DNA from: Neotamlana laminarinivorans
GTDB taxonomy: Bacteria > Bacteroidota > Bacteroidia > Flavobacteriales > Flavobacteriaceae
DNA: 64,000 nucleotides
Direction of reading: 5' to 3'
Assembly: GCF_020523925.1 (NCBI RefSeq)
Contig: NZ_JAJAPW010000002.1
Coordinates: 608,524 to 672,523 of the forward strand
The position numbers were made by a program, and so were the translations under genes. Position 1 is the stretch's first letter. Each line of letters begins with the position of its first letter. Of the stretch, positions 44,131 through 54,066 are shown one piece after another. The notes beneath the pieces were generated by a model. That model did no database searches, was not told the origin of the DNA, and worked only from the letters and a program-made list of their open reading frames with translations.

Positions 44131-45030
44131 TTAATCAGTTTTATAATCTTCTAACTTTCTTGGTCCTTCTAATAAAACACGAACTATTTGTAAAGTGCCA
44201 TCGTCTTTAGTGGCAATTTGCCATTTTATAAGTGAAATTTTGCCGTTTTCAATTTCAATACCTGTAATGCTTCTAGGGTGTACGCAGCTACCATCATTAA
44301 AAAAAGCGATATCACCAGGTTCAGGAAATCGTGGTCTGTGTGTATGGCCAACAATAGTGAGTAAATTGTTGTTGGCTGCAATCCATTTTTTGGTTCGTTT
44401 TTCAACCTTTATAAGCTCTGTGTAGTTTTTTGCCGGACTTGTTGGGTCTGCAATTCCCATAACGTTTAATGGCTTCCATAAAATACGTACTAAAAATCGG
44501 CTCCATTTCCAGAATAAAAAATTCCACCAATCGGCTTGATGACCGTGGGTTAAAAAAAGTTCTTGTCCCGTTCTGCAATGTTTTAAAATAATAGCTTCGT
44601 TATATTTTAAATCTTTAAAAAGAGGAACATCTTCACCAATTTTAGGATCGAAAAAAGTAGATAAATTCTTTTTTACATAGTTTTCATTTCGGTACACCAT
44701 ATCATGATTACCCCAAATCATGTGTAATTTTTGCTCTTCATGAAATTGTTTCATAAGCATATACACATTTTTATGAGCGTTTAAAATGGAACTGAAAGAG
44801 AGGTTTTCCCATAGCTCGTCCCCATCACCAAGTTCGCAATAATTAAAGCCTTCGGCGTAATAATATTTTAGAGCATGAAAATAAATGTTGCGGTTGTTAG
44901 CAAAATCGTCTGCAAAACTATTGTCGCCACGGTGGCAATCACTAAAAAGAATAAATTTACTAGTGTCGTCGAACTCTACAACTTTAGCATTTTTATAAGC
45001 GTTATCTAATCTTTTTTTGGATGAAAGCAT
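44131..45030 (-). CDS. Metallophosphoesterase (LpxH-like superfamily)
   Basis: A 299-residue calcineurin-like phosphoesterase with a complete dimetal set: FSDCHRGD near 29-36, YCELGDGDELWEN near 60-72, MIWGNHD near 103, LTHGHQADW near 160, and VGHTHRPRF near 226. It resembles the LpxH/UDP-diacylglucosamine hydrolase superfamily, but hydrophobic insertion and substrate residues cannot be judged, so the substrate is open. First gene of a pair with DUF1853. Confidence 0.85.
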   Translation of the reverse strand: MLSSKKRLDNAYKNAKVVEFDDTSKFILFSDCHRGDNSFADDFANNRNIYFHALKYYYAEGFNYCELGDGDELWENLSFSSILNAHKNVYMLMKQFHEEQKLHMIWGNHDMVYRNENYVKKNLSTFFDPKIGEDVPLFKDLKYNEAIILKHCRTGQELFLTHGHQADWWNFLFWKWSRFLVRILWKPLNVMGIADPTSPAKNYTELIKVEKRTKKWIAANNNLLTIVGHTHRPRFPEPGDIAFFNDGSCVHPRSITGIEIENGKISLIKWQIATKDDGTLQIVRVLLEGPRKLEDYKTD

Positions 45031-45115
45031 GTAGTAAATGTAAAAAAAGCGTTTCTTTTCTTAATACTTTTTTTATGTTTTTGGATAAAAAATGGTTAAT
45101 GCAGAGCATAAAAAA

Positions 45116-45149
45116 GCCCACATAAGAACAAATGTAACTTTATGTGGGC
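45116..45149 (-). terminator. Terminator after the 1150-residue protein
   Basis: A perfect 10-bp stem GCCCACATAA / TTATGTGGGC (45116-45125, 45140-45149), followed on the minus strand by TTTTTT. Confidence 0.88.
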
Positions 45150-45169
45150 CTTTAAGAAAGCTATTAATC

Positions 45170-48100
45170 TTAATTATTATAATATAAAGGGTCAGCTCCA
45201 ATTGTACCTACTAATTCTTCTAAATATTCAGGCGATTTTACTTTATTGTACAAGTTTTTAGTAGTTTTTAAACGTTCTGTAAGTTGCATTTCTTCAACTA
45301 AAAGACTGTTAATAGGGTTGTTTACAAACGCTTCTAAATATTCTATTTCTTTACTATAGTAAGCTATGTCTTTTTGTTGTTTTAATACTAAACGTTCTTT
45401 ATACCAGTTGCTATTAATTACATAATCTCTTGTGAAGAATTTACGTAATTCAGTATCGCTTATTGCTTTGCCTTCATAATGACCGTATGCCATAATATTA
45501 AGTAAGATTTTTAATGGAGGAATAGCGGCATTTACACTACCGTCTTCAAAGTAATTTAATGCTACTTTTTGTTGTGCTTCAACAATGTTATTTATACCAT
45601 CAACGTAATCTTCTAAATTTTGTAATTCTGGTTTAAGCATTTTTTCGTTAAAAACAGCAGTGGGTTCATCAAAAATTCTATTTAAACATCTTAAAGCGAA
45701 TTTTTTTGTAATTCTATACCCCAAACGGCTTGCCAAAATCTTTTCTCCATTGTGTTCAAAATCTTCTAATTTTTCTAAAGCGCCATAGGTAATTAGGTTT
45801 TTAGGGTCTCGATCTTCTGGAGCCATTCTAGCCCAAATTTCTGGAATTAGAAGACTAACATCATGATCTATTTTATTTTCTACACCAATATAACCAGCGG
45901 CTGTGCTAAATCCGTTAGATTCGGTTAAAATATGAGATAATAAAGCATTATTTAAATCGGTTGTTGGTGTTAGCATATTAAATGGTGCTTTTGTTAAAGC
46001 ACCTTCAGATCCAGCTCCAGTTGTAGATGGAGATTTACCTGTTAAACTACAAACAAAATCCATGAATAATTCTGGTGTTTCTTGATAGTGTATTGGGTTA
46101 TATACCGCCAAAGGTCTTATTCCGGCATCTCTATCGGCTGGATTATTTCTTCTACCGGGTAATACAGCATTTACAGCATGAATTACAGGGTTTTCAGGTT
46201 TTATTTTTCGTTTTAACCGAACCCCAACATCTGAAATGTAAGAGGCTTCCGTTTCATTATAAAATTTGTTTGGTTCTAAATAACGTGGGTTTTTAGTGGG
46301 CTCTCCATCTACAATTCTTGGATGTGATGGTAGTACAAATTGGGTGTCCTCATCTTCAGAATCAATTATTTCTTTTATAAAATCTTTTACTGGCTGCGTG
46401 TATTTGTCGTAGTTTATGGTGTCTTCATAAATTTCAATAGCGTCTGCTTTGGTTAGCATTTCGTAGTTGGTTAAAAACCTTCCGTTTGTAACAATGTCTA
46501 ACTCTGCACCTTTATCGTAACCACGTACAATGGCTTCGTCTGGGCGTTGAAATAAATGAGCCTCACAGTTAGTAGCTATTTTTACACTTTGGTTGCCATA
46601 TTCTTCATTTAAATTTTTAAACTGATTTTTAGGAAATGTTATAGATGCAGTAATATCGTCTTCTGTTTGAATTTTTTCGCTCGCTGCAAAATCTGAGCGT
46701 AATTTATTAAGCATCCAACTACCTTCTTGATTAAAACCTATACGTACATAACTACCAACTACAGGTGTGTTGTTGTAAAGTAATGATGTGCCTTTTACAC
46801 CGTTAATTATTTCAACAGACATCATGTCTTTCCAGTTAAGGTTGCCACCATGTGCTTGTCTAAAAAGGCGTTTTACAAATAATACTAATGTGCGTACATG
46901 AACAGGAATACTTTTTAAGAATGCATTAAACTCATCTGAGTTTTCTTCTGAAGGTGTTAGCAGTTTTACAACAGAGCCTAAAGTTCTATCTTCGCTTAAT
47001 AAAGATCTAGATTTAGGTCTGTTAGGGTCTTTAACTTTCCAGCGTGTTGAGTAATCAAATTCAATAATTTCATCGGCTTTTTTAAAATCTTCTTCAATAT
47101 CATGGATATTAAAACGGCTATAAGTAATAGCGTTTTGCATAGATTTTGAAATTTCTGATTTACCGCCACCAGACACCGTACACGGTTTATGGCAAAATAC
47201 ACCCTCTGGATAAGTTTCAACCATGCGCCACAAATTGATTGATTTGTGCTCTTCTAATCGTAATTTATTTCCTGACGGATGAATATAGGTTTTAAAAGGA
47301 GACAAGGTTAATTTTTGCTCTTTACCATTATGCATCCAGGTAATACAATTTTTATTAGTATCGAAATATGAAGCTTCAGGAATGTAAATAATATTTGGGT
47401 AATTTTTATCTACAGCATAATTTTCTGGTTTTACTTCAATTCTATCTGCTAGTAAGGTTTTAACATCCTCAAAAGTTTGATCTAATCCATAATATTTTTG
47501 GTAGTCTGAACAGTTTACTGTATCTCCCATAACACGTCTGGCATAAGCAATGGCTCCACCTGCATGTTCTTCTTCGGCTAAACCAAATAGATTGGCAGAA
47601 TAACTAATTTGTGTTTTAATTTCTTTTTTAGAATATCCATAATAATTGTCTGCAATAATGGTAACTACAACACCGCGATCGTCTCTACAGGTAATTTTAA
47701 AAGCACCACCATCGTTGTAAAGTTCGTTTTCGTTTTTCCAGCACATGCCATCTTTTTTCTGGCGCTCGGTAGCATCATCAAAATGTGGTAAACCAACATC
47801 TTTTTTCTTAAGTTTTAATAATTGTGGAGCTAGAATTATACAACCGGTGTGTCCTGTCCAATGCTCCGGATCTAGAGCAGCATCATTATGTGCTAAATTT
47901 GGATTGCCTGCGTTGCCAAAAATATTTTCAACAAAATCTAAATTACTAACTAAAGAACCTGGCGCATAAAAACGAACTTCTAAAGATTTTTCTGCAATAA
48001 CACCTTTTACTTCTGGGCAAACTACAGGACGAAGTAACATTGAAACCATTGTTTTAGCTTGGTTTTCTTGGTTGGAAGTAAACGGCAAAGTGTTTAACTC

Positions 48101-48622
48101 GTCTGATGGTTTAAATGCTTCGTTTAAAAAGTGAGCAAAAACAATTTTTGGTACTTCTTTTTTATCTAAAGGTACAGGAAGAGGTCCTTCAACTATATGA
48201 AATGTGCCTTTAGTAGTACGTTTGTCGTGTAAAGGATTATTTAACACGCCTTGCTTTAAACGTTTAGATGTAACTAAATTACTCTCAAATGAGTTTCCGT
48301 CTGGAGGTAAACTGGCTTCTCTTGCCTGTCCTTTTTTAGATAAAATTAGAGTGTTATTTGGTAGTTTATATGACTTTTTAAAGCCAGTATCTTTTAAATA
48401 ATCGTCTATAAAACTTTGAATACGCGAATCTGCAGGCGAAAGGTGTTCTGCTAATAACCTTGATTTTTCTCTAAGGCTCATTATTAACGGCCTTGTTGTT
48501 TTTTCAAAATCTGGATCGCAAAGCACTTCTTTACTACCTGGTTTGTCTTTATAAATGGGTTGACCTAAAGTTGCTAATTGTAAATTTATAAATTGAACAA
48601 TGTCTTTTCGTGTGTCTTCCAT
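45170..48622 (-). CDS. Large protein, tentatively PPi-type phosphoenolpyruvate carboxykinase
   Basis: An 1150-residue cytosolic protein with no signal, membrane segment or repeats. The length and the mid-protein Gly-rich motif CTVSGGGKSEISKSM (near 483-497), with VRIGFNQEGSWMLNKLRSDF and YYGYSKKEIKTQISYSANLFG, suggest to me the pyrophosphate-dependent PEP carboxykinases known from Entamoeba and Propionibacterium (about 1100-1200 residues), which make PEP and PPi-linked exchange with oxaloacetate. This is recall of family size and pattern, not an alignment. Alternative: an uncharacterised Bacteroidota family. Its own promoter (48673) and strong terminator show a monocistronic gene. Confidence 0.55.
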   Translation of the reverse strand: MEDTRKDIVQFINLQLATLGQPIYKDKPGSKEVLCDPDFEKTTRPLIMSLREKSRLLAEHLSPADSRIQSFIDDYLKDTGFKKSYKLPNNTLILSKKGQAREASLPPDGNSFESNLVTSKRLKQGVLNNPLHDKRTTKGTFHIVEGPLPVPLDKKEVPKIVFAHFLNEAFKPSDELNTLPFTSNQENQAKTMVSMLLRPVVCPEVKGVIAEKSLEVRFYAPGSLVSNLDFVENIFGNAGNPNLAHNDAALDPEHWTGHTGCIILAPQLLKLKKKDVGLPHFDDATERQKKDGMCWKNENELYNDGGAFKITCRDDRGVVVTIIADNYYGYSKKEIKTQISYSANLFGLAEEEHAGGAIAYARRVMGDTVNCSDYQKYYGLDQTFEDVKTLLADRIEVKPENYAVDKNYPNIIYIPEASYFDTNKNCITWMHNGKEQKLTLSPFKTYIHPSGNKLRLEEHKSINLWRMVETYPEGVFCHKPCTVSGGGKSEISKSMQNAITYSRFNIHDIEEDFKKADEIIEFDYSTRWKVKDPNRPKSRSLLSEDRTLGSVVKLLTPSEENSDEFNAFLKSIPVHVRTLVLFVKRLFRQAHGGNLNWKDMMSVEIINGVKGTSLLYNNTPVVGSYVRIGFNQEGSWMLNKLRSDFAASEKIQTEDDITASITFPKNQFKNLNEEYGNQSVKIATNCEAHLFQRPDEAIVRGYDKGAELDIVTNGRFLTNYEMLTKADAIEIYEDTINYDKYTQPVKDFIKEIIDSEDEDTQFVLPSHPRIVDGEPTKNPRYLEPNKFYNETEASYISDVGVRLKRKIKPENPVIHAVNAVLPGRRNNPADRDAGIRPLAVYNPIHYQETPELFMDFVCSLTGKSPSTTGAGSEGALTKAPFNMLTPTTDLNNALLSHILTESNGFSTAAGYIGVENKIDHDVSLLIPEIWARMAPEDRDPKNLITYGALEKLEDFEHNGEKILASRLGYRITKKFALRCLNRIFDEPTAVFNEKMLKPELQNLEDYVDGINNIVEAQQKVALNYFEDGSVNAAIPPLKILLNIMAYGHYEGKAISDTELRKFFTRDYVINSNWYKERLVLKQQKDIAYYSKEIEYLEAFVNNPINSLLVEEMQLTERLKTTKNLYNKVKSPEYLEELVGTIGADPLYYNN

Positions 48623-48672
48623 AATTTGTTTCTTTAGTAGTTATTATTTCCGTTTTCTGGAAATCCTTGAAA

Positions 48673-48680
48673 CAAATTTA
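48673..48680 (-). promoter_or_regulatory. -7 box for the 1150-residue protein gene
   Basis: TAAATTTG on the minus strand, exact TAnnTTTG, about 50 bp before ATG 48622. Confidence 0.5.
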
Positions 48681-48757
48681 TATTTAGTATCGCTGAAAAA
48701 AGCTGACGAAAATCAGTTAAACATGTATTTTTTTAATAAAACGTTTGAGTTAAAAGT

Positions 48758-49498
48758 TTAGTTTTCAAGCTTTTTTTTAGCCCAAGGTAAAAGGCGTTTT
48801 ACAAATTGTGTATATGCTTTAGTTGAAGGATGAAGTTTGTCTGATGCTACAAGTTCTGTGTTGTTTAAGCCTTTGCGTGTAATGTCTGTAATATTAATAA
48901 AAGTAATATTGTTTAAAATACAATATTGTTCTGCAAAGGCATTATATTTATCTATAGCTTCAGAAATAATTTTATTGCCTTTACCAAAGGGTGTATGTGC
49001 ATAATCTGGAATAGAAATTACAATAAGGTTTGCCTTGTTGCCCTTACCATGTTTAATAGCTGTTTTTACTAGTTCTGGAAATTCTTTTTCATAAATTGAA
49101 AAATTTAGATTTTGGTATTGATTATTTACTCCAATAAGTAATGTTACTAAATCAAAATTATTTTCTAAATTTTGTTCAGTAATTCCATTAATTAAATTAG
49201 TTGTTGTCCAGCCAGTTGTAGCTATAACTTTTAGTTTTATAGGGTTTTGGGCTCTAAAACTAGTGTTTAAACTATCCTTTAGCTGTTCGGGGAACCTACA
49301 AGTATTGCAAACACTTTCACCTATGGTGTAACTGTCTCCTAAAGCTAATATTTTATATGATTTTTGATTTGTGCTTTTACTTGCTGAGACTTTAGTTAAT
49401 CTGATGTCTTCTTGCGATTTATTATGGAATTGTTCTGCTGGCGTTTGACTAAAACCATAAAGTGAAACCAAGTAAATTAAGGTGTAAACAAATTTCAT
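48758..49498 (-). CDS. Secreted SGNH/GDSL hydrolase
   Basis: A 246-residue protein with a signal peptide (KFVYTLIYLVSLYGFSQ). SGNH blocks: ILALGDSYTIGESV near 50-63 with nucleophile Ser, Gly in TTGWTTTNLI, Asn in LLIGVNNQYQNL, and DKLHPSTKAY near 218 with the Asp/His pair. Such enzymes de-acylate lipids, polysaccharides or peptidoglycan; substrate unknown. Length typical. Two Cys (VCNTCRF) sit just after block I. Confidence 0.88.
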   Translation of the reverse strand: MKFVYTLIYLVSLYGFSQTPAEQFHNKSQEDIRLTKVSASKSTNQKSYKILALGDSYTIGESVCNTCRFPEQLKDSLNTSFRAQNPIKLKVIATTGWTTTNLINGITEQNLENNFDLVTLLIGVNNQYQNLNFSIYEKEFPELVKTAIKHGKGNKANLIVISIPDYAHTPFGKGNKIISEAIDKYNAFAEQYCILNNITFINITDITRKGLNNTELVASDKLHPSTKAYTQFVKRLLPWAKKKLEN

Positions 49499-49543
49499 AC
49501 AAAGGTTTTATTAAATATATAATAATGTTTTTTAAGTAGTCAA

Positions 49544-50722
49544 TTATTTAAATGCATTATAACCTGTAATATCTAAACCGGTAATAAGCAAATGAATATC
49601 GTGTGTGCCTTCGTAGGTAATTACACTTTCTAAATTCATCATATGTCTCATAATACTGTACTCTCCAGATATTCCCATGGCCCCTAACATTTGGCGCGCT
49701 TCTCTGGCTATGTTTAACGCCATATCTACATTATTGCGTTTAGCCATAGATATTTGAGCAGAGGTTGCTTTGTCCTGGTTCCGTAAAACACCCAAACGCC
49801 ATGTTAAAAGTTGTGCTTTGGTAATTTCGGTAATCATTTCTGCTAACTTTTTTTGCTGTAGTTGAAACTTGCCAATAGGTTTACCAAATTGTATACGTTC
49901 TTTACTGTATCGAAGTGCGGTGTCGTAGCAATCCATAGCGGCACCAATAGCACCCCAAGCAATGCCATACCTAGCAGAATCTAAGCAGCCTAGTGGTGCG
50001 CCTAAACCCGATTTGTTTGGTAACAAATTGTCTTTAGGGACTTTTACGTTTTCGAAAATAAGCTCTCCAGTTGCACTAGCACGCAATGACCATTTATTGT
50101 GTGTTTCGGGTGTTGAAAACCCTACCATGCCGCGTTCAACAATTAGTCCGTGAACTCTTCCCGTTTCATTTTTAGCCCAAACCACAGCTACTTGAGCAAA
50201 AGGTGCATTGCTAATCCACATTTTAGCGCCATTTAATAAGTAATGGTCGCCTTTATCTTTAAAATTAGTAACCATCCCGCTTGGGTTACTGCCATAATCG
50301 GGCTCGGTTAAACCAAAACAGCCCATCCATTCGCCACTAGCAAGTTTAGGTAAGTATTTTTTACGTTGCGCTTCATTACCATATTTCCAGATAGGGTACA
50401 TAACTAAAGATGATTGTACCGATGCAGTTGATCGTATACCAGAATCGCCGCGCTCTATTTCTTGCATAATTAAGCCATAACTAATTTGGTCTAAACCTGC
50501 TCCGCCATATTCTTGGGGAATATATGCTCCAAAAGCGCCTATATTGGCTAAACCTTTAATTATTTGCTTAGGAAATTCTGCTTTTTGCGCATACTCGTTT
50601 ATAATTGGAGACACTTCACGTTTTACCCAACTTCTGGTTGAATTTCTAACTAATTTATGTTCTTCGTTTAATAATTCATCTAAATTATAATAATCGGGTG
50701 CTTCAAAAATATCGGGTTTCAT
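49544..50722 (-). CDS. Acyl-CoA dehydrogenase, glutaryl-CoA dehydrogenase-like
   Basis: A 392-residue flavoenzyme. FAD/substrate motifs CFGLTEPDYGSNPSGM near 134 and KMWISNAPFAQVAVVWAK near 168; the catalytic base is in SVITYEGTHDIHLL near 368, the Glu position and YEGTHDIH pattern of glutaryl-CoA dehydrogenases (glutaryl-CoA to crotonyl-CoA, lysine/tryptophan catabolism). No other pathway gene is nearby, so substrate remains inferred. Confidence 0.9.
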   Translation of the reverse strand: MKPDIFEAPDYYNLDELLNEEHKLVRNSTRSWVKREVSPIINEYAQKAEFPKQIIKGLANIGAFGAYIPQEYGGAGLDQISYGLIMQEIERGDSGIRSTASVQSSLVMYPIWKYGNEAQRKKYLPKLASGEWMGCFGLTEPDYGSNPSGMVTNFKDKGDHYLLNGAKMWISNAPFAQVAVVWAKNETGRVHGLIVERGMVGFSTPETHNKWSLRASATGELIFENVKVPKDNLLPNKSGLGAPLGCLDSARYGIAWGAIGAAMDCYDTALRYSKERIQFGKPIGKFQLQQKKLAEMITEITKAQLLTWRLGVLRNQDKATSAQISMAKRNNVDMALNIAREARQMLGAMGISGEYSIMRHMMNLESVITYEGTHDIHLLITGLDITGYNAFK

Positions 50723-50819
50723 GTGTTATATCAATGGTATGGTTTTATATTAATTGAATTAAAATATACAAAAAGTAACGCCGAATCATTTAGGTTGTGC
50801 TTCAATAATATTTAGAATA

Positions 50820-51539
50820 TTACATTTTTAAGTAAAAATCTTTAGTTAGGTTTATGTATTCGGTGGTGTAGTTGTGTCTTTCGTTTTCTATTACTAACGT
50901 TTCTGTTTGTAATTGTTTGTTTTCAAATGAAAACTCAATTAAACTTCGTTTTTTAGGAGTATTTAAATTCCCTTTTACGTGTAAAACAGTATTCGCAAAT
51001 AATTTGTGCTTTAAAGCCAATTCAATAAACTTGTCTTCTTCACTGTAAGGAATTATAACAGTAAAGCTTCCTTTTTTATCAAGTAAAATTGCTACACATT
51101 CTAATAAATGTTGAAATGGCATAGCGTCTTGAAAGCGTGCTAAATCACGTTGCTTGTTATCTGTTTTATAATCTTCAGCATAAAAAGGAGGGTTACAAAC
51201 AATTAAATCATATTTATCTTCAATTTCATCAGCAAATTCTTCTATAGATGCATGGTAACAAAACAAACGATCTCCCCAAGGCGATTGTTCAAAATTATCC
51301 ACACATTGTTCGTAAGCAGCATCATCAATTTCAAGAGCATCAATAACTTCGGCATTACTGCGCTGTGCAAGCATTAAGGCTAATATGCCTGTTCCTGCAC
51401 CAATATCTAAAATTGAAAAAGGTTTTTTTGCAATAGAAGTCCATGCGCCAAGTAAAACACCATCGGTACCAATTTTCATGGCACATTGGTTTTGATTTAC
51501 TGTAAACTGTTTAAATACAAATGGGGTATTTGCCATCAT
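50820..51539 (-). CDS. trmN6: tRNA1(Val) (adenine37-N6)-methyltransferase-like
   Basis: A 239-residue Rossmann methyltransferase: SAM motif ILDIGAGTGILALMLAQR near 43-60 and catalytic DLIVCNPPFYAED near 113-125 (NPPF, N6-adenine type). It matches TrmN6/YfiC in length and in the N-terminal FKQFTVNQNQCAMKIGTDGVLLGAW. E. coli TrmN6 modifies A37 of tRNA-Val1. The second Met (51536) may be the true start. Confidence 0.9.
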   Translation of the reverse strand: MMANTPFVFKQFTVNQNQCAMKIGTDGVLLGAWTSIAKKPFSILDIGAGTGILALMLAQRSNAEVIDALEIDDAAYEQCVDNFEQSPWGDRLFCYHASIEEFADEIEDKYDLIVCNPPFYAEDYKTDNKQRDLARFQDAMPFQHLLECVAILLDKKGSFTVIIPYSEEDKFIELALKHKLFANTVLHVKGNLNTPKKRSLIEFSFENKQLQTETLVIENERHNYTTEYINLTKDFYLKM

Positions 51540-51652
51540 TTTTTCGTAAAAATAGGTTAAAACTGCTAAAAAGTGTTAAAAAATATAATTATAAAGTCTA
51601 AAACAAGTTATCTAGTCGTATATGAAATATTACAAATTTAATAAAATAGGTT

Positions 51653-52105
51653 ATGAAAAGATACGTGCAAAAAATAATGGAAAAACTTAATAATTTATTA
51701 TCATTAAATAATGAAGTTGAGGAGATTTATAGTGAAGTTGAAGAAAAAGTGTCAGATGTTTCTTTAAAAAACTTTTTTAAAGAGCGTGCTTTAGAACGCC
51801 ATGAATTTAGTGAGTTAATTAAATTAGAAATAGAAAATTTAGGCGAAACTCCAGAGCCAAAATCAATTCAAAGTAAACGTTTTTATAAAACTAAAATGAA
51901 AGTTAGAAATCTTGTTTTTTCTGACAATGAATTAGATTTATTAGATGAGGTATTTAACCTAAAACAAGAAACTATAGATAATTATAACGATGTTTTAATG
52001 CAACCACATTTACCATTAAAACTTTGTAAATTATTAGTAAAACAACGCGATAATGTACAGTCTACAATGCGTGTTTTAAAGCGAGAAGCTGCATTTGTAG
52101 CTTAA
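51653..52105 (+). CDS. DUF2383/PA2169-type four-helix-bundle protein, copy 1
   Basis: A 150-residue, almost all-helical protein. Helix 1 LNNLLSLNNEVEEIYSEVEEKV, helix 2 LKNFFKERALERHEFSELIKLEIENLGETP, then a pair of helices with LDEVFNLKQETIDNYNDVL. This is the DUF2383 ferritin-like bundle. Function unknown; in other bacteria these proteins appear under stress. Copy 1 of 4 in 4 kb, closest to copy 4. An internal start (51677) is possible. Confidence 0.78.
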   Translation: MKRYVQKIMEKLNNLLSLNNEVEEIYSEVEEKVSDVSLKNFFKERALERHEFSELIKLEIENLGETPEPKSIQSKRFYKTKMKVRNLVFSDNELDLLDEVFNLKQETIDNYNDVLMQPHLPLKLCKLLVKQRDNVQSTMRVLKREAAFVA

Positions 52106-52275
52106 CACCTACGCTCTTCAATAAATATTTTATGTTTATGTAGATTAGGATTGTTTAGTATATTGTATTTCCTCATGTTTTTGTGATTAAGGGCATACAG
52201 TAATTAGTTTTTTATTAAATTAGAGTTCTCCTTTAAATACCCAGAAATGTTTTTCATTTCGAATATAACTAAACA

Positions 52276-52740
52276 ATGAAGAGTAAAGAGCAGATTAATA
52301 AGCAATTAAACCGATTATTAAACATTAATTATAAAGCTGAACAAGCTTTTATAGAAGTTATTGATAATGTTGAAAACACAGTTATCAAGAATTTTTTACG
52401 TGTTTCGGGTTACGAGCGTAAACAATTTATAAAAAAAATAGATTCTGCCATTAGGCAAATTGGAGGGATACCAACTTATCCAGATACTTCTCTTATTAAA
52501 AGTAATATTATCACAGCTTCATTTAACAAAACTGTTTTAAAAAGTAATAAACTTAAAATTTTAAATGAAATAGGTAAAATGCAGGTCACTGATATTGAAA
52601 AGTATCAGAAAATTTTAAATAATTTTGATTTTCCAGAACAAATTGAAAATTCTTTAAGAAAACAAAAAGATGCCATAATACATTCTTTATACGGTATTGA
52701 GGTACATAAAGATTTATTTGCCAGAAATCAGCTTATTTAG
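52276..52740 (+). CDS. DUF2383/PA2169-type four-helix-bundle protein, copy 2
   Basis: A 154-residue helical protein. LNRLLNINYKAEQAFIEVIDNVEN aligns with copy 3, as do FLRVSGYERKQFIKKIDSAIRQ and GGIPTYP. The second half is diverged relative to copy 4, but IEKYQKILNNFDFPEQIENSLRKQKDAI keeps the family pattern. It lies 170 bp after copy 1 with its own leader, so the copies may be separately transcribed. Confidence 0.75.
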   Translation: MKSKEQINKQLNRLLNINYKAEQAFIEVIDNVENTVIKNFLRVSGYERKQFIKKIDSAIRQIGGIPTYPDTSLIKSNIITASFNKTVLKSNKLKILNEIGKMQVTDIEKYQKILNNFDFPEQIENSLRKQKDAIIHSLYGIEVHKDLFARNQLI

Positions 52741-52907
52741 TAGTATTTTTCTACAAAAATTGCATTTCATCGATTTTTTATACCTTTTATAGTTAAATTT
52801 TGTCAGTTTTTTCTAAAAATTCTGTACAGGTTTTAAAGTTTTGTATAAATTCGTTTAAGCCAAATTAGGTAACTAAATGTTATAATCAATCTTAAACCTG
52901 CTTTATT

Positions 52908-53381
52908 ATGAAGAATTCTCCAGAAAATGTAGCATACTTAAACAAATTGCTAACTTTAAATTTTAACACGGAAAAAGCATTTATTAATTTATCTGAAAAT
53001 ATTGAAAGCGAATCTGTTTCAAAGTTTTTAAGACTAATTAGTAATGATAGAGCCCAATTTATTAAGGCATTAGATTCAGCTATTAGAAATGAAGGAGGAA
53101 TACCAGAATACCCACAGGTATCTACACCTTTAATGGTTGGATATGGATTAAATGAAATTCTTAAAAGTATAAAATCATCACACGACGATGTTTTTACATT
53201 TACAGAAATTGGAAAAATTCAAATGATAGATATAGAGAGATACCAAGCGGTAATAAATAAGTTAGATTTATCTGATGAATTAGAGCATACCCTAAAAATT
53301 CAAAAAGAAAACTTAGTAATGACGCTTTATGCTATTAATGTTTATAAAGACTCATGTTTAAGAAACAAAGTAGCAGTTTAG
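52908..53381 (+). CDS. DUF2383/PA2169-type four-helix-bundle protein, copy 3
   Basis: A 157-residue helical protein, the closest relative of copy 2: LNKLLTLNFNTEKAFINLSENIES, FLRLISNDRAQFIKALDSAIRNEGGIPEYP, IERYQAVINKLDLSDELEHTLKIQKENLV. Copies 2 and 3 look like a more recent tandem duplication than copies 1 and 4. Convergent with rimM 17 bp away. Confidence 0.75.
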   Translation: MKNSPENVAYLNKLLTLNFNTEKAFINLSENIESESVSKFLRLISNDRAQFIKALDSAIRNEGGIPEYPQVSTPLMVGYGLNEILKSIKSSHDDVFTFTEIGKIQMIDIERYQAVINKLDLSDELEHTLKIQKENLVMTLYAINVYKDSCLRNKVAV

Positions 53382-53398
53382 TTTTATTAAGTAATTTG

Positions 53399-53923
53399 TT
53401 ATAAATATAAATCTATTAAGCCATCAGGAGTATTAACCTCGATGGTTTTTTGTTTTTTATCAACTTTTACTATAAATTCATCGTTCATTGGAATAAGAAT
53501 TTCTTTACCGTCACGGTCTATTTCAAAAAGTGCTTGGGCAGTTGTATCGTTTATAGATTTAATTATACCAACATCACCAAAATTAGAGTCGATTACAGTA
53601 AAACCAATAATTTCATGGAAGTAAAACTTATCATCGTCCAGCTTAGGTAATAAATCTAGCGGTAAATACAGGTCACATTTTAAAATAGAGTCAGCATCAG
53701 CCTCAGATTCTACATCTTCAAACTTAAGTCGTAGTAATTCAGATTTATGTAATTGCGAACGTTCAACAAAAAAAGGAATTAAATTATTTTTTAATTCTAA
53801 AAAAATAGCGTCTAGGTTTTCGTAAATTTCAGGTTCATCGGTATCAAGTTTGGCTAAAACCTCACCTTTAAAACTGTATTTTTTTACAATTTTTCCTAAG
53901 TAAAAGCAATCTTCTTTTTTCAT
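53399..53923 (-). CDS. rimM: Ribosome maturation factor RimM
   Basis: A 174-residue 16S rRNA processing factor that acts on the 30S head with S19. N-terminal RimM barrel (YLGKIVKKYSFKGEVLAKLDTDEP) and C-terminal PRC barrel (IIGFTVIDSNFGDVGIIKSINDTTAQALFEI). It follows rpsP on the same strand but is separated by a hairpin with a T-tract (54019-54045), so its expression may be lower than rpsP. Confidence 0.95.
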   Translation of the reverse strand: MKKEDCFYLGKIVKKYSFKGEVLAKLDTDEPEIYENLDAIFLELKNNLIPFFVERSQLHKSELLRLKFEDVESEADADSILKCDLYLPLDLLPKLDDDKFYFHEIIGFTVIDSNFGDVGIIKSINDTTAQALFEIDRDGKEILIPMNDEFIVKVDKKQKTIEVNTPDGLIDLYL

Positions 53924-54018
53924 AGAAAAGGTATTCTTTTTCTATTTCCGCGCAAGCAGAAATCTTTTATTTGAGAAACTTATTTTTGGTTAATAATCCC
54001 ACTTTCGTCGGAATAAAA

Positions 54019-54045
54019 AAACTCCGATACATTGTACCGGAGTTT
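54019..54045 (-). terminator. Terminator or attenuator between rpsP and rimM
   Basis: A stem AAACTCCGATAC / GTACCGGAGTTT (one mismatch), followed on the minus strand by seven T. Partial read-through would feed rimM. Confidence 0.82.
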
Positions 54046-54066
54046 AAAGTATAAAAAAATAGTTTT

